Shown here one piece after another: positions 29,669-37,464 of a DNA stretch of 64,000 bases. The DNA lies in contig NZ_CP146343.1 in NCBI RefSeq assembly GCF_037055275.1, positions 258,001-322,000 of the forward strand. The letters are read 5' to 3'. The translations under genes were made by a program, and so were the position numbers. Source of the stretch: Pseudomonas sp. ML2-2023-3. GTDB taxonomy: Bacteria; Pseudomonadota; Gammaproteobacteria; Pseudomonadales; Pseudomonadaceae. Each line of letters opens with the position of its first letter. Position 1 is the first letter of the stretch. The notes beneath the pieces were generated by a model. That model was not told where the DNA came from. It ran no database searches and worked only from the letters and a program-made list of their open reading frames with translations.

Positions 29669-30456
29669 GCGAGCATCGCGATGCTTATGTCTGGCGCCTG
29701 ATCGCCACGGCGATCAGCTTTACACTGTTCGGTCTCGGATGCCTGTGCCTGCGGGTCGTGATTTTCCCGGTACTCGGTTGCCTGCCGGGAAACGCCGTTC
29801 GTCACCGCGAACGTGCCCGTGCAACCGTCAGCCGGCTGTTCTGGCTGTTTATTCGCACCATGGCCCGCATGGGCGTGCTGACCTATGACGTACAAGGTGC
29901 CGAACGGCTCGGTCGACCCGGCCAGATGATCATTGCCAACCACCCGTCGCTTATCGACGTGGTTTTTTTGATCGGCCTGGTAAGAAACGCCAATTGCGTG
30001 GTCAAAGAGAGCCTTTGGCAGAACCCGTTTACCCGCAGCCCCGTGCGCGCCACGCAGTACATCAGCAACGATGGCAGCGTCGACATGCTCGATAACGCCG
30101 CGCGAGCGCTGCAGGAAGGCCAGACCCTGATCATTTTCCCGGAGGGCACCCGCACGCAGCCGGGCACGGCACCTGCCTTTCATCGCGGCGCCGCCGCGAT
30201 AGCACTGCGGGGTGCGAAAATCCTCACCCCGGTGGTGATCAAGGTCAGCCCCACCACGCTGACCAAGGCCGAACCCTGGTACCGCATCCCCTATCGGCGC
30301 GTGCACTTCAGTATTCGTGTCGGCGCCGATATAGATCCAGACACCTTTACCGCGCTTGGCCCGCCGCCTAAAGCCTCGCGCCTGCTCAATGACTTCGTGC
30401 ATGACTACTTTATTAAGGAGCTCGCCACAGATGAGCGATCTGAAACGCGACATTAA
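29644..30456 (+). CDS. PlsC-like 1-acyl-glycerophosphate acyltransferase (ApeD-like)
   Basis: Membrane acyltransferase of the LPLAT/PlsC family. The 270 residues have two N-terminal hydrophobic segments (IATAISFTLFGLGCLCLRVVIF), the NHX4D catalytic motif as NHPSLIDVV and the substrate motif FPEGTRTQPG. In aryl polyene loci this class is thought to help build or acylate the lipid carrier of the pigment; the exact acceptor is not known. It overlaps the genes on both sides by about 25 bases, an unusually deep overlap pointing to translational coupling. Confidence 0.85.
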   Translation: MELATQPVSEHRDAYVWRLIATAISFTLFGLGCLCLRVVIFPVLGCLPGNAVRHRERARATVSRLFWLFIRTMARMGVLTYDVQGAERLGRPGQMIIANHPSLIDVVFLIGLVRNANCVVKESLWQNPFTRSPVRATQYISNDGSVDMLDNAARALQEGQTLIIFPEGTRTQPGTAPAFHRGAAAIALRGAKILTPVVIKVSPTTLTKAEPWYRIPYRRVHFSIRVGADIDPDTFTALGPPPKASRLLNDFVHDYFIKELATDERSETRH

Positions 30457-30691
30457 ACAGCTGATCATCGATGCCCTGGGCCTCGAAGACATCAGCGTCA
30501 GCGACATTGGTGACGAACAAACCCTGTTTGGCGATGGCCTGGGGCTGGATTCGGTCGACGCACTTGAGCTGGGCCTGGCGATTCAAAAAACCTACGGCAT
30601 CAAAATAGACGCCGATGCCAAAGACACTCGCAATCACTTTTCCAACGTGGCCAGCCTTGCGGCTTTTGTCACGGCCAAACAGGCAGCCTGA
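30431..30691 (+). CDS. Acyl carrier protein 1 (ApeE-like)
   Basis: Acidic 86-residue carrier protein with the phosphopantetheine site GLDSVDALELG, Ser41. It begins MSDLKRDIKQL; ATG 30431 is preceded by AAGGAG at 30415-30420. It is one of two consecutive carrier proteins in the cluster and would hold the growing polyene chain or the aryl starter. It starts inside the 3' end of the acyltransferase gene. Confidence 0.92.
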   Translation: MSDLKRDIKQLIIDALGLEDISVSDIGDEQTLFGDGLGLDSVDALELGLAIQKTYGIKIDADAKDTRNHFSNVASLAAFVTAKQAA

Positions 30692-30700
30692 GACCGAACC

Positions 30701-30955
30701 ATGCAAACCCGTGACGACATTTTCAATACCCTGCGCGACGCCCTGGTCGAACTCTTCGAACTGGAGCCCGAGCGCGTCACCCTGGACGCCAACCTGTATC
30801 AGGACCTGGAAATCGACAGCATCGACGCCGTTGACCTGATCGACCACATCAAGCGCAAAACCGGTAAAAGAATCGCCGCTGAAGAATTCAAATCGGTGCG
30901 AACCGTCAATGACGTGGTCGAGGCAGTTTATCGCCTGGTTCACGCTGACGCATGA
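30701..30955 (+). CDS. Acyl carrier protein 2 (ApeF-like)
   Basis: Second carrier protein, 84 residues, with phosphopantetheine site DLEIDSIDAVDL at Ser40. It differs clearly from the first (no GDGLGLDS loop; basic helix HIKRKTGKR), so the two probably divide the work of starter loading and chain elongation. Nine bases separate it from the first carrier protein; it overlaps the next gene by 4 bases. Confidence 0.92.
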   Translation: MQTRDDIFNTLRDALVELFELEPERVTLDANLYQDLEIDSIDAVDLIDHIKRKTGKRIAAEEFKSVRTVNDVVEAVYRLVHADA

Positions 30956-31497
30956 GTCGACTGATTGGCCTTGGGCTGTTGCTGGCGGGCCTGCTGTACC
31001 CCTTTGCGGTGTATTTCGGCATGGCCCATTTCGCCCCATGGCAGTTTGCGTTACTGCTTGGCGGCCTGTGGCTGGCCCGTGCCCTGACCGGAGAACGGCG
31101 CCCCGGCAGCCTGTGGATGGCGGTCGTTGCACTGGTGTTCTGCGGCCTGCTGGCGCTGTTCAACAGCCCGGCACTGTTGCGCTGGTACCCGGTCCTGATC
31201 AGTACGTTCATGCTCTGCCTGTTCGGTCTGAGCCTGAAATTCGGGCCACCGATAATCGAGCGCCTGGCCCGCTTGCGCGAGCCGGTATTACCCGACATCG
31301 CAATTGATTACACACGGCAGGTGACCAAGGTCTGGTGCCTGTTTTTCATGCTCAACGGGTTAGTCGCAGCCAGTTTGACGCTGTGGGCGCCGCTGAGCTG
31401 GTGGACGTTGTACAACGGCCTTATCGCCTACGGGCTGATGGGGCTGCTGTTTGCCATTGAATGGCTGATACGACAAAAGGTAAGAGGCCGGGCATGA
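30952..31497 (+). CDS. COG4648-type integral membrane protein (ApeG-like)
   Basis: A 181-residue protein with about six transmembrane helices (LIGLGLLLAGLLYPFAVYF near the start). This family occurs almost only in aryl polyene-type clusters, between the carrier proteins and the ligase, as here. No enzymatic motif is visible; membrane scaffolding or lipid handling has been suggested by context only. The sequence VTKVWCLFFMLNG in the middle is the best conserved part from memory. It overlaps both neighbours by 4 bases. Confidence 0.8.
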   Translation: MSRLIGLGLLLAGLLYPFAVYFGMAHFAPWQFALLLGGLWLARALTGERRPGSLWMAVVALVFCGLLALFNSPALLRWYPVLISTFMLCLFGLSLKFGPPIIERLARLREPVLPDIAIDYTRQVTKVWCLFFMLNGLVAASLTLWAPLSWWTLYNGLIAYGLMGLLFAIEWLIRQKVRGRA

Positions 31498-33164
31498 ATT
31501 GGATAAAACTTGAGCAGCTATTGCTCAAGGGACACGCAGAGCGCCGCGTTACGGTTGACCCTGCGCTGAACCACGACACCCTCTGTGAACAGGCCTTGCG
31601 CCTGGCAGGCGGCCTGCAACAGCGAGGCGTGCAGCACATTGCCGTGCACCTTGAGGACGCTGGCGAACTGGCAGTGGCTTTACTCGGTGCATGGCGCGCC
31701 GGCGTCAGTGTGCTGCTGCCTGCCGACCTGCAAGCCCAAACCCGTCAGCGCTGGGATGACCGGGTTGACCTGTGGATAACTCAAAGCGACCAACTGCAAG
31801 CCTTGTACGCCGATGCAGTGCCGGCAGCAGAACTGGATCTGGACAAGTGCCAGCTCAGCCTGTGCACCTCGGGCTCCAGCGGCGAACCCAAGCGCATCGA
31901 CAAAAACCTGCGCCAGATGGCCAACGAAGTCCAGGCGCTGGAACAGCTGTGGGGCGCCGATCTGGGTGATGCGTGCATCATTGCCAGCGTGGCTGCACAG
32001 CATATTTACGGGCTGCTGTTTCGCGTGTTGTGGCCCCTGTGCGCAGGCCGCACCTTTGTCCGCAAACAACTGGCGTTCCCTGAAGACATGCAGCGCGCCA
32101 GCCGCGAGCATTCATCATTCGCATGGGTCGCCAGCCCTGCCCTGCTCAAGCGCATGGCCGACAACCTGGACTGGCCCGCCCTGAGCCCGGTACGCCGGGT
32201 TTTCTCGTCGGGCGGCGCCTTGCCTGCAGAAGCGGCGCAAGGGTTGTTCGAGCGTCTGGGCCAGTGGCCGACCGAAATCCTTGGCAGCTCGGAAACCGGT
32301 GGGATCGCGTGGCGTCAGGGCCCAAACCTGTGGCAACCATTTGCCGATGTGCAACTGAGCCAGAGCGAAGATGGCGCCCTGATAATCGCCTCGGCGTACT
32401 TGCCCGCAGGTCATATCGAACAGACTGCCGACGCAGCTCGCATCGAGGCCGATGGTCGTTTCGAGTTGCTCGGGCGCCTGGATCGCATCGTCAAACTGGA
32501 AGAAAAACGCATCTCCCTGCCCATGCTCGAGCACGCACTGATCAACCACGACTGGGTGGCTGAAGCCCGCCTGGGCGTGGTCAACGAAAACCGTGCGTCC
32601 CTGGGCGCCTTGCTGGTACTCAGCCCCAGCGGTCTGTTTGCCCTGCGTGAACACGGTCGTCGCGCCCTGACCCAAACCCTGCGCCAGCACTTGAGCCAGC
32701 ACTGCGAAGCCCTGGCCTTGCCCCGTCGCTGGCGCGTGTTGCGCCAGATGCCACTCAACAGCCAGGGCAAGCTGCCCCAGGCCCAGGTCGATACGTTATT
32801 GCTGGCACCCCGGCCTAAAATGCCCGAGGTGCTGAGCCAAGCCGAACATGACGGCCAGTGGACCCTCAACCTGTCGATCCCGCCAGACCTGGCCTACTTC
32901 AGTGGTCACTTCCCCAAAACCCCGGTACTGCCGGGCGTGGTGCAAGTGGATTGGGCAATGGCACTGGGTCAGCAACTCCTCGACCTGCCGCCGCGTTTTG
33001 CCGGGATGGAAGTGCTCAAGTTCCAGCAACTGGTACGCCCCGGCGACGCCATCGAACTGACCCTGCGTTTCGACCGTGAGCGCAGCAAGCTGCACTTCGC
33101 CTACCGCAACGCGACGGCGCCCTGTTCCAGTGGCCGCATCGTGCTGGAGCCCGCCCATGCATAA
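31494..33164 (+). CDS. Acyl-ACP ligase fused to a hot-dog dehydratase (ApeH-ApeI fusion)
   Basis: Predicted to activate the aryl acid with ATP and load it on a carrier protein, and to dehydrate 3-hydroxyacyl intermediates. Residues 1 to about 450 form an adenylate-forming ligase with the P-loop-like [11 protein letters not shown] and the [11 protein letters not shown] motif. Residues about 455-556 form a FabA/FabZ-type hot-dog domain with [21 protein letters not shown], which contains the expected catalytic His. In the described E. coli cluster these are, as I recall, two separate proteins. Start at ATG 31494, overlapping the previous stop by 4 bases; the in-frame start at 31461 lies inside the upstream gene. 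Confidence 0.88.
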   Translation: MNWIKLEQLLLKGHAERRVTVDPALNHDTLCEQALRLAGGLQQRGVQHIAVHLEDAGELAVALLGAWRAGVSVLLPADLQAQTRQRWDDRVDLWITQSDQLQALYADAVPAAELDLDKCQLSLCTSGSSGEPKRIDKNLRQMANEVQALEQLWGADLGDACIIASVAAQHIYGLLFRVLWPLCAGRTFVRKQLAFPEDMQRASREHSSFAWVASPALLKRMADNLDWPALSPVRRVFSSGGALPAEAAQGLFERLGQWPTEILGSSETGGIAWRQGPNLWQPFADVQLSQSEDGALIIASAYLPAGHIEQTADAARIEADGRFELLGRLDRIVKLEEKRISLPMLEHALINHDWVAEARLGVVNENRASLGALLVLSPSGLFALREHGRRALTQTLRQHLSQHCEALALPRRWRVLRQMPLNSQGKLPQAQVDTLLLAPRPKMPEVLSQAEHDGQWTLNLSIPPDLAYFSGHFPKTPVLPGVVQVDWAMALGQQLLDLPPRFAGMEVLKFQQLVRPGDAIELTLRFDRERSKLHFAYRNATAPCSSGRIVLEPAHA

Positions 33165-33891
33165 CCCCTGCGCCGTGATTCCGGTGTACAACCACGAAAC
33201 CGCCGTGCCGGCCGTGGTCGACGCCCTGCTCGCCGCCGGCTTGCCCTGCGTGCTGGTTGACGACGCCAGCAGCCCCGCGTGCAGTGCCGTTCTCGAACAG
33301 CTTGCCCAGGGCGAGAACACTTTCCTCATCCGCCTGGCCATCAATCAGGGCAAGGGTGGCGCGGTCATGGCGGGGCTGCGGGAAGCCGCCAGGCTGGGCT
33401 TCACCCACGCCCTGCAAGTAGACGCCGACGGCCAGCACGACCTGCGCGACGTCGCGACCTTTATGCAGGTGTCGCAGCAAAACCCCCAGGCGCTGATCTG
33501 CGGTTATCCGCAATACGACGACAGCGTACCCAAGGGCCGCCTGTATGCGCGCTACCTGACCCACGTGTGGGTGTGGATCAACAGCCTGTCGCTGCAGATT
33601 CCCGACTCCATGTGCGGTTTTCGGGTCTACCCGCTGACGCCGACGCTGGCGCTGATCAATTCGGTCAAACTGGGCAAGCGCATGGACTTCGATCCCGAGA
33701 TTCTGGTGCGCCTGGCGTGGCGCAACCAGCCCATGCGCTGGCTGCCGACCAAGGTCCATTACCCCCAGGACGGCCTCTCGCACTTTCGCCTGTTCCATGA
33801 CAACGCGCTGATTTCCGGCATGCACACCAAACTGTTTTTCGGCATGTTGATCCGTTTGCCGAGCATCCTCTGGGGGCGTTTCAAAGCATGA
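33157..33891 (+). CDS. Family 2 glycosyltransferase (ApeJ N-terminal-like)
   Basis: A 244-residue GT-A fold glycosyltransferase without transmembrane helices, like dolichyl-phosphate mannose synthases in layout. Motifs include IPVYNHETAV, VLVDDASSP, NQGKGGAVMAGL and the metal-binding DXD as VDADGQHD. In the aryl polyene context it would add a sugar when the pigment is joined to its lipid anchor. ATG 33157 overlaps the ligase-dehydratase gene by 8 bases, and its own end overlaps the next acyltransferase by 4, suggesting the two act together. Confidence 0.87.
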   Translation: MHNPCAVIPVYNHETAVPAVVDALLAAGLPCVLVDDASSPACSAVLEQLAQGENTFLIRLAINQGKGGAVMAGLREAARLGFTHALQVDADGQHDLRDVATFMQVSQQNPQALICGYPQYDDSVPKGRLYARYLTHVWVWINSLSLQIPDSMCGFRVYPLTPTLALINSVKLGKRMDFDPEILVRLAWRNQPMRWLPTKVHYPQDGLSHFRLFHDNALISGMHTKLFFGMLIRLPSILWGRFKA

Positions 33892-34826
33892 GCGAACCTC
33901 AACAGCATTGGGCTGACCACAAGGAGCGCGGCAGTTTCCGGCTGATGAAGCTCACTGCGTTCGGCGTCAAACTGCTGGGCCGACGCCTGCTCAGCCCGGT
34001 GCTCTACGCCATTGTGCTGTACTTCTTTGTCTTCGGTGGCCGTGCCCGGCGCAGCATCTGGCAGTACCAGCAGCGGTTGGCCGACTGGAGCGGGAAAAGC
34101 GACCTGCGCCCCACCCGCAGACGGGTGTTCGGGCAGTTCATGGCCTTTGCCGATGCCCTGCTCGACAAGCTCGACGTGTGGAACGGGCGCCTCAAGATCG
34201 AAGACATCGACATCATCGACCCCGCCCTGCTGCGCAATCAGTTACGCGGCGAACGCGGCCAGATGCTGGTGGGCGCACACCTGGGCAACCTCGAAGTGTG
34301 TCGCGCACTGGCCGAGCTGGGCGAACAGGTGACCATGAACGTGCTGGTGCACACCAAGCACGCCGAACACTTCAACCGCCTGCTGGGCGAAGCCGGGGCC
34401 AGCCATTTACGGCTGATTCAGGTCAGTGAGCTCAACCCGGCAGTGATGCTGCAACTCAATCAGCGCCTGGAAGACGGCGAATGGCTGGCGATTGCCGGTG
34501 ACCGGGTTCCGCTGCATGGCGGGCGCAATGTCGAGGTCGACTTTCTCGGCCACCCTGCCGCATTCCCCCAAGGCCCGTGGCTGTTGGCCGGGCTGCTCAA
34601 ATGCCCGGTCAACCTGATGTTTTGCCTCAAGCACGAAGGACGCTACCGGGTCATTCTCGAACCCTTCACCGACGCCGTACTCTGGCGGCGCAGCGACCGC
34701 GAGCAGGTGATCGCCCAGTGGGCCACGCGCTACGCCGAACGCCTGGGGCGCTACTGCCTTGAAGCGCCCCAACAATGGTTCAATTTTTACCCTTTCTGGA
34801 AGACCGATGACGACGCATCCGCATGA
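33888..34826 (+). CDS. LpxL/HtrB-like lipid acyltransferase (ApeJ C-terminal-like)
   Basis: Inner-membrane acyltransferase of the lipid A late-acylation family. The 312 residues have one N-terminal membrane segment (LLSPVLYAIVLYFFVF), the catalytic HX4E motif as AHLGNLEV, and GDRVPLHGG plus a C-terminal QQWFNFYPFW that is typical of the family. It most likely uses a carrier-protein-bound acyl chain, possibly the polyene itself, and a glycosylated lipid acceptor. It overlaps the ammonia-lyase gene by 20 bases. Confidence 0.87.
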   Translation: MSEPQQHWADHKERGSFRLMKLTAFGVKLLGRRLLSPVLYAIVLYFFVFGGRARRSIWQYQQRLADWSGKSDLRPTRRRVFGQFMAFADALLDKLDVWNGRLKIEDIDIIDPALLRNQLRGERGQMLVGAHLGNLEVCRALAELGEQVTMNVLVHTKHAEHFNRLLGEAGASHLRLIQVSELNPAVMLQLNQRLEDGEWLAIAGDRVPLHGGRNVEVDFLGHPAAFPQGPWLLAGLLKCPVNLMFCLKHEGRYRVILEPFTDAVLWRRSDREQVIAQWATRYAERLGRYCLEAPQQWFNFYPFWKTDDDASA

Positions 34827-36351
34827 GCCAGTAACCTTCGGCCAAACCCCGTTGCGCATTGAAGACGTGCTGGCCCTGGCCAATCGTCAGGCGCCGACCC
34901 GTCTGCAAGACGACGCCGACTATCGCGAGCGCATCGCCAAGGGCGCACGCTTTCTCGACTCGCTGCTGGACAAGGAAGGCGTCATCTACGGCGTGACCAC
35001 CGGCTACGGTGATTCGTGCGTGGTGGCGGTGCCGCTGGAGCATGTTGAAGCGCTGCCGCGCCACCTCTACACCTTTCACGGCTGCGGGCTGGGCAAGCTG
35101 CTCGACGCCCAGGCCACCCGCGCCGTGCTCGCTGCACGCCTGCAGTCGCTGTGCCACGGCGTGTCCGGAGTGCGCATCGAGTTGCTGGAACGTTTGCAGG
35201 CTTTTATTGCCCACGACATCCTGCCGCTGATTCCCGAAGAGGGCTCGGTGGGCGCCAGCGGCGATCTGACGCCGTTGTCCTATGTGGCGGCCACGTTGTC
35301 GGGCGAACGCGAAGTATTGTTCAAGGGTGAGCGCCGCCTCGCAGCCGACGTGCATCAGGAACTGGGCTGGACACCGCTGGTACTGCGGCCCAAGGAAGCG
35401 CTGGCGCTGATGAACGGCACCGCCGTGATGACTGGCCTCGCGTGCCTGGCCTATGCCCGCGCCGACTACCTGCTCAAACTGGCCACGCGCATCACCGCCC
35501 TCAACGTAGTGGCGCTGCAAGGCAACCCCGAGCACTTCGACGAGCGCCTGTTCGCCGCCAAGCCCCATCCGGGGCAAATGCAGGTGGCGGCCTGGATTCG
35601 CCAGGACCTGGCCATCGACGCCCCGACCGCGCCCTTGCATCGCCTGCAAGACCGCTACTCGCTGCGCTGCGCCCCCCACGTGCTGGGGGTGCTGGCTGAC
35701 AGCCTGAACTGGCTGCGCGGGTTTATCGAAATTGAACTCAACAGCGCCAACGACAACCCGATCATCGACGCTGAAGAAGAGCGCGTGCTGCATGGCGGGC
35801 ACTTCTACGGCGGTCATATCGCCTTTGCGATGGACAGCCTCAAGACCCTGGTCGCCAACGTCGCCGACCTGCTGGACCGCCAGCTCGCGCTGCTGGTGGA
35901 CGTGCGTTACAACCACGGCCTGCCGAGCAACCTGTCGGGCGCAACCGCCGAGCGGGCGATGCTCAACCACGGCTTTAAAGCGGTGCAGATCGGCACCAGC
36001 GCCTGGACCGCCGAAGCCTTGAAAAACACCATGCCGGCCAGCGTGTTCTCGCGCTCCACCGAGTGCCACAACCAGGACAAAGTGAGCATGGGCACCATCG
36101 CTGCCCGCGATGCGATCCGCGTGCTTGAACTGACCGAACAGGTCGCTGCTGCCACCTTGCTGGCGGCTAATCAGGGCGTGTGGTTGCGCAGCCGCGCCGA
36201 AGACGCCCGCCCGCTGCCACCCGCACTGGCCCGGATGCACGCCGAATTGGCGAAGGACTTCCCGCCGGTGGTCGAAGACCGCGCCCTGGAAGCCGAACTG
36301 CGCTTGTGCCTGAGCCGTATTGCCCAACAACACTGGAGGCTGCATGCGTAG
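34807..36351 (+). CDS. Aromatic amino-acid ammonia lyase, tyrosine-type predicted
   Basis: Member of the MIO-dependent HAL/PAL/TAL family, 514 residues. The self-cyclising triad is A150-S151-G152 within GSVGASGDLTPLSY. The selectivity position, which is SH in histidine lyases, FL in many phenylalanine lyases and YH in Rhodobacter tyrosine lyase, reads F90-H91 (LYTFHGCG), so tyrosine to 4-coumarate is the most likely reaction; this would give the aryl starter for the pigment. Family motifs NDNPIID and the QDKVSMGT segment are present. ATG 34807 is chosen because the longer frame overlaps the acyltransferase gene; the 36344 gene overlaps its end by 8 bases. Confidence 0.88.
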   Translation: MTTHPHEPVTFGQTPLRIEDVLALANRQAPTRLQDDADYRERIAKGARFLDSLLDKEGVIYGVTTGYGDSCVVAVPLEHVEALPRHLYTFHGCGLGKLLDAQATRAVLAARLQSLCHGVSGVRIELLERLQAFIAHDILPLIPEEGSVGASGDLTPLSYVAATLSGEREVLFKGERRLAADVHQELGWTPLVLRPKEALALMNGTAVMTGLACLAYARADYLLKLATRITALNVVALQGNPEHFDERLFAAKPHPGQMQVAAWIRQDLAIDAPTAPLHRLQDRYSLRCAPHVLGVLADSLNWLRGFIEIELNSANDNPIIDAEEERVLHGGHFYGGHIAFAMDSLKTLVANVADLLDRQLALLVDVRYNHGLPSNLSGATAERAMLNHGFKAVQIGTSAWTAEALKNTMPASVFSRSTECHNQDKVSMGTIAARDAIRVLELTEQVAAATLLAANQGVWLRSRAEDARPLPPALARMHAELAKDFPPVVEDRALEAELRLCLSRIAQQHWRLHA

Positions 36352-36769
36352 CAAAGGCGTTTTGCACGTTGATACCGAAGTGCTGGTGCCGTTTTTCGAC
36401 ATCGACACCCTGCACGTGGTGTGGCACGGCCACTACGTCAAATACCTCGAAGTGGCGCGCTGTGCGTTACTTGACCATATCGGCCACAACTACACGCACA
36501 TGCTCGATGCGGGCTATGCGTGGCCGGTGATCGACATGCAATTGCGCTATGTCCGCGGGGCCACGTTTGGGCAGCGCATCAATGTGCGCGCCAACCTGGT
36601 GGAGTGGGAGAACCGCCTGAAGGTCAATTACCTGATTACCGACCTGGCCACAGGCGAGCGGCTGACCCGGGCCGTTACGGTGCAAGTGGCGGTCGAGATC
36701 GCCAGCAAGGAGATGCAACTGGTGTCGCCCAAGTGCTTCACCGACGCTGTCGCGAGGATGCTGCCATGA
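36344..36769 (+). CDS. 4HBT-family thioesterase (ApeK-like)
   Basis: A 141-residue single hot-dog protein of the 4-hydroxybenzoyl-CoA thioesterase type, beginning MRSKGVLHVDTEVLVPFFDIDTLHVVWHGHYVKYLE; the aspartate in FFDIDTLHVVWHGHY is the usual catalytic position. It may release stalled chains or edit the carrier proteins. GGAGG lies at 36335-36339. It overlaps the ammonia lyase by 8 bases and the LolA-like gene by 4. Confidence 0.88.
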   Translation: MRSKGVLHVDTEVLVPFFDIDTLHVVWHGHYVKYLEVARCALLDHIGHNYTHMLDAGYAWPVIDMQLRYVRGATFGQRINVRANLVEWENRLKVNYLITDLATGERLTRAVTVQVAVEIASKEMQLVSPKCFTDAVARMLP

Positions 36770-37464
36770 ACCGCCTTGGTAGTCGCTGCCGCAGGCTGCG
36801 ATCGAGCCCGAAGGGGTCGCGCTTTTTCAATATCGAAGGGCCTTCGGCCCTTATCGCAGCCTTCGGCAGCGGCTACAGGGGGTTGATTGTTACGCTGTTG
36901 CTCGGATTCACTCCTCTGGCCCACGCCTTCGACCTGCAACAACTCAGCGAACAACTGGCCAAACCCCAGGTGATCCACGGTGATTTCATCCAGGAAAAAC
37001 ACCTGCGCGCCCTGCCCAAGCCGCTGACCAGCACCGGTACCTTTGTACTGGCCAAGGATCACGGCCTGCTTTGGCAATTGAAAACCCCGCTGCAACAGGA
37101 TTACCGCATCACGTCCCAAGGCATCGCCCGGCGAGACGGCACGCGCTGGCAAATGCTGCCCGGCAAAAGCGCCGGCGCCGAGCAAAACCGCTTGTTCCTC
37201 GCCGTGCTGCAAGGCGACAGCAGTGGCCTGCAACGGGACTTCGACCTGCAACTGCAAGGCGAACCCGCCCACTGGACGCTGACCCTGACCCCACGCTCAC
37301 TGCTGCTCAAGCAAGTGTTCAAGCAGATCAACATCGGCGGCGGCGAACTGGTGCAACGCATCGAACTGCAAGAAACCCAGGGCGACAGCACGCTGCTTAA
37401 AATGCACAACAGCGTCAGCAACCAACCCTTGAGTGACACGGAGCAGCACGATTTTGCGCAATGA
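36766..37464 (+). CDS. LolA-like periplasmic carrier with a REP-encoded N-terminal extension (ApeL-like)
   Basis: Predicted periplasmic lipid-carrier protein of the LolA/outer-membrane lipoprotein carrier superfamily, expected to ferry the pigment or its lipid across the periplasm. 232 residues. The mature part begins after LIVTLLLGFTPLAHA with FDLQQLSEQLAKPQVIHGDFIQEKHL, and TSTGTFVLAKDHGLLWQLKTP is typical. The ATG at 36766 overlaps the thioesterase stop by 4 bases, but codons 5-38 are a REP element (36779-36877), so the signal peptide has an odd ~38-residue n-region. A TTG at 36883 directly after the element could be an alternative start. The 3' end overlaps the exporter gene by 32 bases. 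Confidence 0.8.
   Translation: MNRLGSRCRRLRSSPKGSRFFNIEGPSALIAAFGSGYRGLIVTLLLGFTPLAHAFDLQQLSEQLAKPQVIHGDFIQEKHLRALPKPLTSTGTFVLAKDHGLLWQLKTPLQQDYRITSQGIARRDGTRWQMLPGKSAGAEQNRLFLAVLQGDSSGLQRDFDLQLQGEPAHWTLTLTPRSLLLKQVFKQINIGGGELVQRIELQETQGDSTLLKMHNSVSNQPLSDTEQHDFAQ
36779..36877. repeat. REP-like element, GTAGYCGCTG family, copy 2, inside a coding sequence
   Basis: Left arm GTAGTCGCTGCCGCAGGCTG from 36779 and right arm ending CAGCGGCTACA at 36877 are inverted with two mismatches over 24 bases; the centre carries GGGCCTTCGGCCC. It is in frame, without stops, at the 5' end of the LolA-like gene. It shares internal blocks (GATCGAGCCCGAAGGGGTCGC) with the copy at 63736-63842. Confidence 0.9.

Noticed and set aside
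36520..36765. N-terminal extension of the LolA-like frame through the thioesterase gene
   Set aside because: It is only the alternative frame of the thioesterase gene; the 4-base overlap at 36766 is the natural start.
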